A stretch of DNA of 64,000 nt. Source: Beroe forskalii. Taxonomy: Eukaryota; Ctenophora; Nuda; Beroida; Beroidae. The position numbers were made by a program, and so were the translations under genes. Location of the stretch: assembly GCA_011033025.1 (NCBI GenBank), contig WFMF01000033.1, positions 434,001 through 498,000 on the forward strand, given 5' to 3'. This document shows positions 24,101-36,784 of the stretch, piece by piece (the first letter of the stretch is position 1; the number at the start of each line of letters is the position of its first letter). A model generated the notes under the pieces. The model was not told where the DNA came from. It worked only from the letters and a program-made list of their open reading frames with translations, and did not search any database.

Positions 24101-25240
24101 AGTGGAAACGTTTCCAAAATACACAATAACGAAATGGTAGATTTTTCGTTAAAATGCACGTGCAGTTTTGCGCGCTAGCGCTTGTATCCATAGCAACGCG
24201 CGCAACTGGTGAATCAAACCTATAACTCGATCTTGTTTTTCGCGACCCTTTGTCCAACTTTGAGCATCAATTACGGAAAATCTAAAGCCTTTACGCAAAA
24301 AAGAAGAATGTAGCAATACGAAGACACCTTTTTTCTACCACCCTGCAAAAAATGGCGGTTTTTCAACTCCTAGTTTGTTAGATTTTCTGGGAGAGCGGAG
24401 GCTCCTACCTTGAACTACCTCTCTCGATTATAATAATAGATGTGGTTCCATGGTTATGTTATATATGTTGTATATTATGTTGGGATGTTCGAGAATTGTA
24501 AAGTTTCATAGTTATACAATATATTATGTTTCCTAGAATTCATTGATTCACATTAAAAGTAGTTGTGTAGTTTTGGAACTGGAACCTAAATCTGGAAATG
24601 ATCCTTCCTCGTGAAAGCGTCATCACTCATTTATATTGCTTGTGGACAGGCATTAAATGCTGGATATGCTGGTTACAAAATAGGAATTTATGGATTTTAA
24701 TCAGATATTGAGCAATGAGAAGCAAGTTTTTGTTATCCCACTGCTCTTATAACCTTTGACCAATCAGGAAGCAGTGTCACATCTGGGCCCTGTGCTGTGG
24801 AATCCTTTGCGAGTATCGGCAAAAATACGAAAAAAATACGCGTATTTTTCTGCAAATTACGTAATCTGGATTTGTGTTGAGAAACGCGCCTTGTATAAAC
24901 CAACATTCTGACACAATGCTCGGAATGAACGGAACCTTCCAGCTTCAGTTCCTTGTTTAACTTATTTGAAAACGGAAAAATTCGATAGAGGTCGTTGAAT
25001 ACTTGAAATAGTATGTGAAAATTCAGCTGATTTGAAATTTAAGCAAAATTTCAAGATTGAAGAGAAAAACAGGGTAGTTTCTGCAAAAAAATTCGGATCG
25101 TTTTTTGCTGTATTTTTAGAAAATACGTGTTTAAGAACCTTGCCTCCAGTAAGGTCCAATTACAATTCGTAGTATCATGTTAGCTCTTATGCAGGAAAGA
25201 TATAAAATACATATTGACACGCGCCCATCGAGTCCATTTT
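21132..25240. other. Long non-coding stretch with scattered repeats
   Basis: No supported gene. Holds a tandem duplication of about 46 bp (21853-21943, unit with taattgaagcctggattag), a perfect hairpin CTAGAAGGCCC-gtt-GGGCCTTC at 23277-23304, and a MITE at 21553-21661. Confidence 0.4.
21553..21661. mobile_element. MITE family B, copy 1
   Basis: Terminal inverted repeats (attatacgccgnnnatcagaaatagacggtt and its inverse) enclose atcaactcactacat and a perfect CRE-type palindrome TGACGTCA. It matches the copy at 59193-59302 throughout. Confidence 0.75.
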
Positions 25241-25373
25241 GGGATACTTCCCGAGGGATGTATCCGGTTTTGGCCCGAGCCCGTAGGGCGAGGGTCTAAA
25301 CCAATATGTACCCGATCAGGCAAGTGTTTATATGTTATAGACCTGCATGAAAACGTCAGAGGGTTCTATAATC
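25241..25373. repeat. Dispersed repeat with covarying hairpin, copy 1
   Basis: Homologous along its length to 36646-36784 (shared gatgtatccggttt, ggtctaaacc, aggcaagtgt, atgaaaacg, gttctata). It carries nested stems GGTTT/AAACC, CCC/GGG and GCCC-gta-GGGC. Confidence 0.7.
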
Positions 25374-27391
25374 AATATTAAATTCATTTCTTTGGCAAAT
25401 ATCAATAGTAGCTTCACGCGCGTACTCGAATTACAGGCAAAAACGCGGTTTGAAAAATACATAACTTTGGCTAGAACCAGAATTTTCATGCAGAAAAACC
25501 CTTCCAGTGAAAACTGGAATTTTGCTCTGTCAGATGCAACAAAAAACCATATCTGTCTTCTTGGGAATAATATGCGCTGAAAACTCCAAATAATAAACAT
25601 CGGAAAATTAGGCAAGTCCAATCTCCCTAAAAGACGGGCTACTGCGAAATTGGTGTTGTTCATTATGTACGAACTACGATATATCGTTACCACTTACCAG
25701 GAAGGGTTAGCGAGTTAGAAATATATCATAACTAAGGTGTTGATGCATCGGGTATTGACCATCGGCATTCACTGTATTTGATATCCAAGCTGACCCCAGA
25801 GCTGAATCATTGATTTTGCGTAATTCTCGGTTCCGACGATATACTGCAATTATTGGGCTACTTCCGAAAATTTCCCACCCTACCTTGTGACCAATTATTG
25901 AGATCGGAGGCGCGCAGTTGCCCGGCAGCCCAAAATTTATTTCCTAAGACCTCATCCTTTCCCTAGAGGTGAAATGTTACGAGGTTAAGTCTCTTCAGAT
26001 GAAAAGTCCGGTCCCCATTGTTTTCGTCTGCTGAGAGTGACTGAGGTGTCGCCTCCTCTGAGATCGGTGTCTGAAATTTCCACAAACCACAATTTCTACG
26101 CATGTGATACTGATTTAACAGTATATTCACCTACGTACATGGCGCCGCGCGATCGGAAATTTCAGAAGAATCCTCATTTTTCGAGGTGGCGACACCTGCC
26201 TGAAGGTGCTTTTACTCAATTTTGAAACTCTCATTCCACTCTGAAACCATTGTCCAAATGAGACTGTAGAAGAGAGTTGATGTTCCAATTGATATTCTGT
26301 CTGAATGTTCCTAACCCAAAAAATTTTTAAGTAAATTTTGTAAGAATTTTGTAAGAATGATAAATTTAATCTTTGATTCTTTGAAAGGTCGAATTCAAAA
26401 GAAAACAAGGAACTGACAAGCAATATCTGACAAATTACGATGCAGCATAAAATCGATGTCTTGGTTACACAACACAAATTGCAAATTTACCATAACATAA
26501 TAACTCAAAAAATCGTAAAATAAGTTTAAAATGAATTTTACGAAAAAAAAATCAATGTATAGATGATATTATAATATCAGGAAGGTTTAAAAAACAACTG
26601 ATTTAAATATTATGTTAGTGCAAGTTAAAAATAACATGGCATCTGGGGCATAAAGAAATTTTAACGAAAAATCCGACTAAGTTATTGTTAGTCTAACAGG
26701 GATAGATTTTTACTATTTCCTATTTGAAATTATTTACAAACTTAGGCAACTCGGTCCAATATCGATTAATAGTTAGGCCATAGTCGGAACAAACCACTGG
26801 GGCAAAGTTAAGGAAAAGTTGGGGAATAATTTGGGCAAATTTTTGGCATAGTTTGGGCATCGAAATTGGACCAAGTTCACAATACTTCCAGTGGAATTCA
26901 ACAAATATAGTTTAACGTTCAAAGTTCTTACAACTCTGAACGGTTATTTCCCGCTATAAAAATGACAAATACAATGAGTTAAAGTCAATAAATGATTAGC
27001 CTACTTAACATAAATGGTATATCATGGCATTAATATTATGTTATTTCAAGTGCCGTTAATTTATGCCTTTAATTTAATGATCGTTATATCAAATTAATTA
27101 AAAGCAATAAGCATAGTAATTTTCCCAACAATAGAACTCAAACTGCATAAAATTCTATATTTATGATGGTGCAAATGATTGAGTGGAACTAGTGTTTGTG
27201 CCACCCAGCATCATGTTATGCTGGCAATGTTTACTTCATGTCCGTTATATTGCAAGTCCGTTGCGTTTAAGTAACGCGTTGGTAGCCACGCGTTGTCAGG
27301 GTCACACGTTGGTAGCCACGCGTTGCTATGGTATCAAGCGTTGCCACGGTGGTTGGTGTTGGTAGTGGTTGTTTCCTCGCGTATCCGGGGA
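25374..27391. other. Non-coding stretch, 3' flank of the secreted-protein gene
   Basis: No supported gene. Around 25460-25500 a string resembling the arms of the 12364 foldback occurs (acataactttggctagaacca), perhaps a relic of that family. Near 27275-27345 gttggtagccacgcgttg is repeated. Confidence 0.35.
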
Positions 27392-30300
27392 TCAGGCCGA
27401 GATTCTCCGTTTCGGAACCACGTACACACAGTTTACTTTAGCTGTGGCTCTGATAGCTGAAACCGCACATCCGTATTTCGTGTTGCGGCTGAACTGACAT
27501 AATATCCATGGTTAAGTTAGAGTTTTTGGAAATGTGCAATTAACAGGTATGTTCTACCCATTTGGTCTGGATAATTTAGATTGACACTGCTGAATCAACA
27601 CCAATTCACACTGACACCACTTTCTCTTGACACCATAATTCACACTGACACCACTTTGCTCTGACACCACTGTATCCTGACACCATATTTCACACTATTG
27701 CTAGCAGTTGCATATACTTACATTGTTCATCAGTATCTTTGAAGTCCTGGAGAGGTAGTCAGTAGATAGTTGCCTAGCAACATACGGCGTTTCCTCGATT
27801 GCAACCGAGTAACACTTGAACGAATTGCTGAAAGATTGATTTTCTATTTAATGACGCTAGTTTAACAACTATTTATGAGTTAAAGGTGTGTTGACATGTG
27901 CTAATTTCCCTAATATCCCTTAATTTATTTCGCTTTATGCACACCTTTTAAAGTTGAGTCATGAGGCACACCTTTTAGTCATGAGGAAGCGATATTTCAG
28001 CCTGCAGGACCTCAGGAAGTAAAATTGTCTAAGCAATTGCCAGTTTGGTATGTGAACGTTTAAGTTTCTAGACGACATAATCTATCAATCATTTAAGTAG
28101 GTTGTTTAAATTTAGCTGCACGCCGTATTTAAACGGTTTGCATGATATCCCTATAAGGGACATTTATTGTCTTGGTCAAGTTTTAAGATAAATGGTTATA
28201 TTTCAATGAGGCTGTCAATTTATTCGTCAATTTATTCGCATAATCGGACGTGTCTTAAATTTGGTCTTAAAATATGATAAATACCTAAACAAGCCATGAG
28301 TTATATTTGTGATCAGAAAATTTATCAAAATTCCTGGCCAAATCAAGACAACTGCCATGGTTGGTTTTTGCATTCCTCAACTGTCCAGGCCTTATAAACG
28401 AAAATTTTGACTGAAAGTTGTTTGCAGTATTTCAACCCCAACATTACTGAGTGGAATATCGCCATTCAAACCAAATGAGGAATGGTCAACCACATTCCAA
28501 CACTTGATTTATATTTTGCTATGCTATTTTGGTTAAGTAAGAAAATCAGAATGTTTTAACCTGAATGACATTGATTAATAACTCCTTGTTTCACTAAACG
28601 AGTTCGCAATACAAGAGGAATATTAGAATTTATTCAAATCAATCATTGACTGACATTGTAAAAATATTTCATGTGCAATTTTAATTTCGAAATAAAACAT
28701 ACCTCTCGTTGTAATCGTTGCACATGTCTGATTTGACTTTGGTAAAGCACCTCTGCCTCCTCAAACACTCCCCATCGTTGACACTCTCCAAAGTTACAGC
28801 TGCCAATTGTCTGGCATGCTCGTCCCAAACCAGCTGAAGGTCAAGGTTCTCCCACTCGTGAGCTTCGATCAGCCGATCAACTTCGTTACCGTCTGTAGAA
28901 AAGAGGGTTTGTCAAACACAAGGAAAAATTTTAAAGGTTATTAGGTCAATCATCAAGGCATCCTAAATACACCTTATTAAGATCTCAGACATAAGTAGAT
29001 ATGCTTGTAATTGCATAAATAAAGAGTGACGTCGGTTGAATATTTGATGTCACAATGTAAAGACCTCTTACTGAAATAACTTATGCCAGTTACGAAAAAC
29101 ACTTCACTTTAAAGACCTTGGAATTATTCTCGAAGATAACATTCCGAGCTACGCCCACGAGACACGAATTTGATAGTTGTGACATCAAACTTAATAAGGG
29201 GATATATCATCAATATTGCCAAGTACTCAGACATAATAGTTTTTGCTGATTCTTAAGATTCAAAATCGTTTATATTATCAATGACAGAATATCAGACATC
29301 AATTTACCCATGAATCATTGAGGTTTGATCAATTAAGGGTTTGAATGATTCTGCTGCACATTGGTTGAGCGATTAGGTGCAGTGTGAATTATTATATGCT
29401 TGATTTAAAAACCATTTTAATAGCTCGTCTCCCCCATGGTTTGAAGGAGACGAGATAGAAAGATGAACTTAAAGTGTTATATTTAGAGGATCTGTGATAG
29501 TGTAGTGGATATGTTATATTTTTAGAATCGGAAATAAAAAAGAGAATATGACTAGTTCTGTAATCGATTAGTAACATAATTTTGAAAAGCGGATCTATAG
29601 ATAGGAAGGCAGAAGCACGTGAATAACTCTTAACCATCACAACTTATCAGAATTTGTTTCGAATTAGGGTGTATTACTGTGAAATGATATTAAAAGGGTG
29701 TGAAGACTTGACTACAGCAGCTTATCCTCATAATGGTGCCTTTGTTTTGTGACGAGGTGCTTTTGGAATAACTCCAGGGCAGTTCGGACTGCACTTTGCG
29801 CGTCTTTTGTGTGCGCGACTTAAGTTTGCGCGTCGTACTGACGTGATATTTTTATGTCTATACACCGTGCAAACTTAAGCCGCGCACACAAAAGACGCGC
29901 AAACTGAATGTTCAAACTGCCCCCACTAAACTATCGCAATAATCCAAAATTTATTGTAACCAAAATGCTCGTTTATGGCAGTAAATCATAAGATATTTTT
30001 ATCAAAATATATTAATATTTGGATTTATTCATAGATTATTAGATGGACTATATTCTGCTGCTCATTATCAACCATGACCATTTGTGATTTGTTTTATTTA
30101 TAACAATATTTATACAGACATTTAATACTCAATCTATTTATGACGAGGCATATATGATTGTTTATTTCTTGCGATTTCAAATTCTCTCCCAGTCATATAA
30201 TTTGACATTTGTCATCGTAGGACATTAGAATGAGCAACAAATTTTTAAGAAATCATTGACGTTCTAAAATATTTAAACAGTTTTTGTAATATTTAATTGG

Positions 30301-31195
30301 TTGGTCAAATTCGGAGTGAAATGAGAAATTTTATATAAGTTTTCGGTTAAAACAACAAAATTCACATCCATCTGAGTTGGTATTGGTCACACGTTAAAGT
30401 TAACAAACTTTGTGAGTAAACGCCCCTAGTGAGTAAACGATTGTTCTTTCTAATTGATCTAGTGATCTTTCTAATGTAAACGTTGTTCTTTCTAGAAACG
30501 ACCAGTTAACCAAACCAAATCCGATCGAAACCAAATAATTTCGATTTTGCAATAACCCGTTCGGTTGACTGAACTGAAACTGGATTTATTAAGAAATGGT
30601 TACCGACCAGTTAATCTTAGTTATCTACATCTTAGTTATCTATATCTTAGATCTTAGATCTAGAATCTTAGATCTAAGATCTTAGATCTAAGATCTTAAA
30701 TCTAAGATCTTATATCTTAAATCTAGAATCTAAGATCTAGGATTTGATTGATTGTAAACCCACGAATGGGGACCACTAAGGATCTTAGATCTAAGATCTT
30801 AGATCTTAGACCTCAGATCTAAGATCTAGGATCTTAGATCTTAGATCTCAGATCTAAGATCTTAGATCTAAGATCTATATATTTCAACTCTACTCACACA
30901 TATTGGATCTGGAGGATCTGCTTGTCAGTTCGTCTGTCACTGCACTGCCATTCCCTGCTGCCATCTCAGATACTCCTTCAGCCGTCGTAGTAACCACTTG
31001 CACCATCTCCTCTACATCTGCTGCTATCTCTTGATTTTCTATCTGGTCTGCTCCTTGATTTGCTATCTGATCTGTCTCTTGGTCTGCTATTTGATCTGTC
31101 TCTGTTTCTCCTCTGCTCACAATCTCTAAAGGACTGGAGGAGGAACTGTGGAGGAGGAGGGAAAGGAGGAGGACGAGAGAGGTTGATGCTACCAT
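27392..31195 (-). CDS. Secreted precursor protein with cysteine-containing C-terminal half, four exons
   Basis: Exons on the minus strand: 30898-31195, 28703-28892, 27722-27746 (25-nt micro-exon) and 27392-27493. Phases 1, 2 and 0 agree at each junction; the product is 204 residues. A signal peptide starts MVASTSLVLLLSLLL. Next comes an acidic region repeating D-Q-I-A-(D/N)-Q-E, then R-S-S-R-S, which fits a furin-type RxxR cut. The remaining ~100 residues hold five cysteines (GEC, QRC, DMC, YGC, NC) and end NCVYVVPKRRISA. The odd cysteine count suggests an interchain disulfide. Precursor layout and a terminal cysteine/beta-strand run recall cystine-knot growth factors, but no family is recognised and none is claimed. 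A pyrimidine-rich acceptor just before the ATG (31196-31220) suggests a 5' UTR intron. Exon 1 ends directly beside an AGATCT-rich array. Confidence 0.65.
29777..29924. mobile_element. MITE family A, copy 1 (in intron 1 of the secreted gene)
   Basis: Inverted repeats of about 55 bp with gggcagttcg ends and the core gcgcgtcttttgtgtgcgcg; the spacer is about 35 bp. Same family as 53877-53999. Confidence 0.8.
30600..30880. repeat. AGATCT/AAGATCTTA simple palindromic array
   Basis: Dense repetition of gatctaagatcttagatct-type units, self-complementary throughout, in two blocks around a unique segment (30738-30780). It ends about 20 bp from the exon 1 donor at 30898. Confidence 0.8.
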
Positions 31196-32356
31196 TGTGT
31201 GTACTTGTGAGGCTACTGCAGAGATTGTCGGGTTAGAATCAAATTGTACAATAGGGGAGGAGGTTAGAACGAAATTGTACAATAAGGGAGAAGGGTTAGA
31301 ATCAAATTGGGTAGAATTTTCTAATGGATAAATTAAAGAGGATGAAGATTGAACGGTTAGGATCAAGTAATGGTTTAAATTTGGTTGCATGGGTAGTTTA
31401 TGGGAGAACGGCCACCAGAATATAATGGTAAGAATTAGGTTTTGCAGAATGGATAGGTCAGATTATAGAGGATTTTGATAATTTTGTGAAAAAGGGTTAT
31501 TTTATCGATTAAAATTGAGGCTCATGGTTGGTGATGGTATCGGGGTAGAGTTAATTGGACTCAAATTAAGTGAATAAATGTACCATGCGACAAATGATAA
31601 TCAAAAACGAAAATACGAAACAAAAGCGAAATCCGTCCCAATTTTAGCGTTAATTTTAACACGATATAATCAAATCAACCACCATTCAATGAGCATATGT
31701 CTCAGGCATCATATTTGATACCCAAAATACATTGGTCATTGTTTCGGAGCTAGTTTATAAAAATAGTGAATGAAACGCATATGCCTTGGCCATAGAATTT
31801 ATAAAAAATGAAGAAAATTGGCCATGGGGATTTATGAAAAACTGAATAAAATTAAGTAAATAAAGTAAAGGTTATACAAATCTATTTTTCACTTGGCAAC
31901 AATCGACAACACAAACCTCCACAAGGCTCAAGGGTAACTTTGTACATGCTTTTAAAAGTGTTGACAGGGCCATAATAATATGACGTTGCCACGCCCTTCC
32001 TACGTCACAGGAAACAGATGTGTGACGTTATAAATCTAAATATTCCTCTGACGGAATGAATATATCCAGTCATAGAGGAAAGCTATCCATGTTTCAGGGA
32101 TTTTACTTGTCAAATCTGTTACGTGATGTTTACTGGTCAAACGTTGTGTACTGGCCAACCGTTTTATGTTAGGAATGCTTGAAAAATTAAAAATTTATTA
32201 GTTCTTTCATTTGTATTTTTACTTGGAAATATGCCAAGTTAATGTAACAATTGAACGTTATAGGTGTTGATATATCATGTATCGCAAAACTTTTTTTCGT
32301 CAAAATTCAGTCGATTCCGTGAAATGTGAATATTCTCGAAGGATCTATGAATCTGC

Positions 32357-32452
32357 CAAGTTGCCCGAATTTATTCGACCATTCATGACAAGTTGCCCGA
32401 ATTTATTCGACCATTCATGACAAGTTGCCCGAATTTATTCGACCATTCATGA
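32357..32452. repeat. 32-bp unit repeated three times
   Basis: Three identical copies of a 32-bp unit beginning caagttgcccgaatttattc, starting at 32357, 32389 and 32421. Confidence 0.9.
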
Positions 32453-33127
32453 CTTTCCGAAAGCGCACAATACGCTATTTTTAGTTCTCACGTCAACAAA
32501 AGAGGTTCCTTTCTTTATAGTGGCGAAATCAAGGCAAAAGTCAGCAATTTCGACGGCTTATCAATTTACCCTTAGCAGTTAGCGTGTTGAGTTTGACAAA
32601 TCAGACAATCAGCATACAGAATTCATACGATTCTGAGTGCTGAATGGTCCTGTAGACTGTTGGCAAACTGTACTTGAATGCTGAAGCCTATGATAATGCA
32701 GAAACATCCTTCGCAGAAAAAAGCACAAAATAGTCACCATGCAACCAATTCCACACGCAAACATGTTGTGTTGTGGTAAATTTAAACACTCCATGCACAG
32801 CTTGGGTACAATGTATCATGGATGTATGCCGTAGCCCGTAGTACAAAGGTGGTGGTTGTTTCCCTTATTTATTTCAACTAATTTGTGAAAAGTAGCACCA
32901 CAAGAATGTCTTCAGTAAGGCGGTTTTTCAAGGAGCCTCTTTTAAAAATGGCTGGTTGAAAAAGGGCCGGTCAAAAAGAATGGTTAAAATAGGGTTGGTT
33001 AATTTGTGTCAAATTAAAATTGTTTGATCAATTGGAATTGTGCAGTAAATTTTGCAGTATTTAATTAAGATGGACGCCATCATAATCAATATGAATGGTT
33101 CAAAAATATTTCGATTACTGCCGAAGT

Positions 33128-33354
33128 GCCTGCTAAATTAAGGCCGCAATAAGGCATCACCAAGGTCCTGCTAAATTAAGGCCGAAATAAGGCATCACCA
33201 AGGGCTTGCTAAATTAAGGCCGCAATAAGGCATCACCAAGGGCTTGCTAAATTAAGGCGGCAATAAGGCATCACCAAGGGCTTGCTAAATTAAGGCCGCA
33301 ATAAGGCATCACCAAGGGCCTGCTAAATTAAGGCCGCAATAAGGCACCAGCTCT
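33128..33354. repeat. 38-bp unit repeated six times
   Basis: Units containing tgctaaattaaggccgcaat start at 33131, 33169, 33207, 33245, 33283 and 33321, with few differences. Confidence 0.9.
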
Positions 33355-34597
33355 TATCATCACAGCTACTGCATGATGATAACAGGATTGTGATGATCTT
33401 TTAAAACCCTCGCACGCTTATATACCTTCTCAACTCGCTGTCGGCTGCGTGATCACGCGTTTTAAAACCCCCACACTCACTATGCAGTTAAACAGTTGTA
33501 TAGTGCAGCTAGCGCAAACACAGCTCAATAAATATATAAATTAGAGCATTCCACGCGTAGCTGCTATGGAATTTATATTTTGACAAACATAATAACTTTA
33601 AATTAAACCCAAATCAATCATTTAGCATGTGAAACATAAACTTTAAATTTGAAAATATTAGCAAAATATTTATTATACTATTTGACAGTTGTCTGAGCAC
33701 AGGAAAGCATCTAAGAAAAGGTATTAAGATTCATGAAAATTCAAAGTTAAGTCGATAATTGATTTACGCCCAAATAAAAAGTGTGAATCATGTGACTCGA
33801 GGCATGTGATTCTTAACCATTTAGCTTGACTTTCGCAGATTTATCGCATGTACTAATATATTCGTAACATTGGGAGTAGAATTGAACCGTTTTTAGCTTA
33901 TGATTCCAAATCTGTCTGAAGTCTGCAATAGGTTTATTTATAAACCTTTTTTTGATTCGTTCAGGAAGTATATGATAATAAATTTCGACCTAGTAAATTT
34001 AAATTCTGCAACATTTTCTTATATTTGTGCACAAGTATTTAAATTCCGGTGGTGTTTAGTCGCGTCAATGAATTTATATAAAAGTCTCATGTGTGCATCG
34101 CACAGCAGCGTTGAAACTAAATAGTGAATAGTTCATGTTTGAAAAGTAACTTTGCCACTTGTAATAAATCTGGGAAATTAGTGGTAGGTGTGCCCAGACT
34201 AAATAGTTTGAGTTCCGTGCCTTTTTAACCTTTAAGAATTCGAATCCCCGGATTCACGAGTGATGGTGATGTTCCTGTGTCAGGAATTTTCTGTCAAATA
34301 ATCAATGTTTGATGTAATTCCGAATTCCAAACTGAAGTTCCAATTCATTAGTCACCAGATTAGCTGCTTTTTAGTTTAGAGGGCAAGTTAAAACGTTTAA
34401 ATGATACGATAAACTTTAAATCAGGAGCTTTCGAAAATCATGTGATTATCGTCGTCAGCTGAAGATGGAAGGTGAGAGGATGCTTATAAATGAAATGAGT
34501 GGTGTCAGGGAGTGGGGGATGGGTGGTGGGTGTGAGTGATCAGGTGACGGGATAATCAAATACAATATCACTAATAACATAAACAAGAAAAGTGGTG

Positions 34598-36620
34598 TCA
34601 GTAGTTAGGGAAGAGGATTCCTGAGTCAGTAGGTCTGAAGGTAGAGGAGATCTTGGGGAGGATGGGGTTCCACAGGGTGCTGCACTTTGGAGCGCTGTCT
34701 GTTCTGTTCATGGATGGTTTCCTTGTAGAGATGGCGGCCTGTTCTGTCAGGTCTAGGTGGGAGCGGGAGGGGAGGGACTTGAGGATGTGGATGTCGTTCC
34801 AGGCAATGTTGTGTCCGGTGGTGAGGGAGTGATGAGCTGGAGCAGATTTCACTCTGTCTGTAGTGTCGTCAACTGCGTTATTCAGTCTGTAGCATCTCTC
34901 GTGTTCTTTCATTCTGTCGAGGAGGGGGCGGTAGGTCTGTCCGTTGTACTTGGCGGGGCAGTCGAGGCAGCTAATCTCGTAGATGGTGTTGGGAGTCTGG
35001 GAGGAGGGAGGAGTAGTCTTTGTCTTGGTGAGGAGGTTCCGGAGGGAGGTGTTGGAGGAGAAGGTGACGTCGATGTCGTGGTCGTTGAGGATCTTCTTGA
35101 TGGGTTTGGAGAGGGAGGGATGGAAGGGGAGGAAGGTCTTCAAGGAGGGTCGTGGTTTGATGTCTCTGTTGAAGGCAGCGAGAGATTGGTGGGTGGAGGG
35201 ATTGTTGAACTTCTGGGAGACCTCTGTCATGATGGAGGAGATGCGGGAGGGAGGGAATCCGTTCTGTAGGAGGGTGTGTCGTACTGTCTGAAGTTCCGCG
35301 TCGAGGTGTTGAGGAGAGCAGAGGTTGTGGGCCCGTCTGGTGAGGGATCTGATGACACTGTCCTTGGAGGAGGTCGTGGTGCAGGAGTCGTAGCGGGTGT
35401 AGAGGTTGGTGTGGGTGGGTTTCCTGTAGACCGATGTGGACTTGTCGGGATGGATGAGGACGTCGAGGAAGGGGATGGTTCCGTCGGGAGAGGGGTGTTC
35501 CAGGGTGAAGGTGAGGTCGTCCGTCAGGGAGTTGATGAAGTTGAGGAAGGAGTCTGCGTGTTGTCTGTCCCTGAAGGAGCCAAGGCCGTCGTCAACGAAG
35601 TGGCAGTAGGAGTTGGGAGGGTCAGGAGAGGTGGAGAGGGCGAGGTCTTCGACTTCTGCTACCCGGATCTCTGCTAGCTGCACCGTGAGGGGGGAACCCA
35701 TGGGACCACCAACATCCTGCGAGTAGAAGGAGCCGTTGAACTCGAGGTAGGAGTTGTCAAGGCAGAAGGAGATGAGAGTCCTGATGGTAGAGGAGGAGAG
35801 GTTGGAAGGTAGAGGGAGGGTTCTGCTCGAAGGAGGAGATGGTTGACTTCATTGCTAGGCGCATGTCACAGGAGGTGTAGAGGACTGGACGTCGAGGGAG
35901 GAGTGGTAGGGGTAGGAAGGGTTGAGGGATGCTAGGAATCTGGATCGGAAGTCGAGGGAGTCCTTGAGGCGGAGGTGGTTCTGCGTCAGGGGCTTCAGGA
36001 TGTGAGGGTTTGTGGAGAGCCTCGAGAGGGGTGTTGTAGAAGGAGACCACAGGACGGATGGACGCTCCAGGTTTGTGGATCTTCGATTGACCGTAGAGCT
36101 GAGGCCATCTTGGGTGGGGGTTCCGCATCTGTTTGAAGTGGGTGGCGTCCATCTTCTCTTTGAGCAGTTTCTTAAGGACGTTGTGTAGTTTGTTGGTGAT
36201 GGACTATGTAGGGTCGGATGAGAGAAGAGTGTAGCTACCTGAGGATAAGTGGTCGTTAACTTCGTCAATGTATTGTTGGTTGGTCAGGACAACGGTGGCG
36301 TTGCCTTTGTCAGCAGGAAGAAAGCGAAGTTCAGACTTAAGTTTCTTGAGTGATGTCAAAGCAGAACGTTGTTGTTTAGTCAAATTGTCACGGGTAGTGT
36401 CGCGTTGTGGGTCATAAGACAATACAGAGGTAACCTGGTGTGTGACTGAGGATTCCATTCCGTCTCCGAGTTGTTTGGTGACGTTCTGGATGAGGGGAGC
36501 CAAGTCGGGGGTAGGGTCGGTGGTGGGGGTAGGAACGAACTTCAGCCCAAGGGAGAGGACTTCAGTCTGAGCCGTGGTGAGGGGATGGTCGGAGAGGTTG
36601 ATGACGGTCGGAGAGGTTGA
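34598..36620 (-). mobile_element. Decayed Penelope-like retroelement with GIY-YIG endonuclease
   Basis: Minus-strand coding in pieces. First comes L-S-L-G-L-K-F-V-P-T-P (about 36560), then LPADKGNATVVL (36290-36320), typical of the Penelope N-terminal/RT start. Next is L-Y-G-Q-S-K-I-H-K-P with R-P-V-V-S (36040-36100), then G-P-M-G-S-P-L (about 35700) and the catalytic F-V-D-D (about 35600). The last frame (34598-35701, 367 residues) ends with a GIY-YIG nuclease: I-Y-E-I-S-C-L-D-C-P...Y-N-G-Q-T-Y-R-P-L-L-D-R-M-K-E-H. Such elements nick DNA with GIY-YIG and prime reverse transcription there. The RT is split among several frames (36503-36204, 36268-35855, 36152-35757, 35701-34598), and a 19-bp duplication near 36585-36625 also shifts the frame, so this copy is dead. 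Confidence 0.85.
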
Positions 36621-36645
36621 TGACGGCTTTTTAGTTGGCTGAGTT

Positions 36646-36784
36646 GGGAAACTCCCTGAGAGATGTATCCGGTTTAGAGCCTCAGTCCGAAGGACGAAGG
36701 TCTAAACCTATATGGAGCCGATTAGGCAAGTGTACATGATCTATGTATTATAGACGTTGATGAAAACGCCAGACAGTTCTATAA
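36646..36784. repeat. Dispersed repeat with covarying hairpin, copy 2, beside the Penelope-like element
   Basis: Homologous to 25241-25373. Nested stems GGTTTAGA (36671-36678)/TCTAAACC (36701-36708), CCT/AGG and GTCC-gaa-GGAC (36685-36695). It lies just upstream of the element's coding start, so it may be part of its terminal repeat. Confidence 0.7.

Larger units (their letters stand above)
31196..34597. other. Non-coding stretch between the secreted gene and the Penelope-like element
   Basis: Near 31228-31310 a phrase ttagaatcaaattgtacaata is repeated about three times upstream of the secreted gene. Two clean tandem arrays are listed separately. 34440-34597 is probably the 3' untranslated part of the Penelope-like element. 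No gene seen. Confidence 0.4.

Noticed and set aside
34757-35677. Plus-strand open frames rich in Gly/Val/Glu
   Set aside because: They are antisense to the Penelope-like element's coding strand, whose RT and GIY-YIG motifs are clear on the minus strand.
36661-36720. Possible hammerhead ribozyme beside the Penelope-like element
   Set aside because: Penelope-like elements can carry hammerheads, and agtccgaaggacgaa resembles stem II, but neither strand has the required CTGANGA...GAAA core in either copy, so only a conserved hairpin is claimed.
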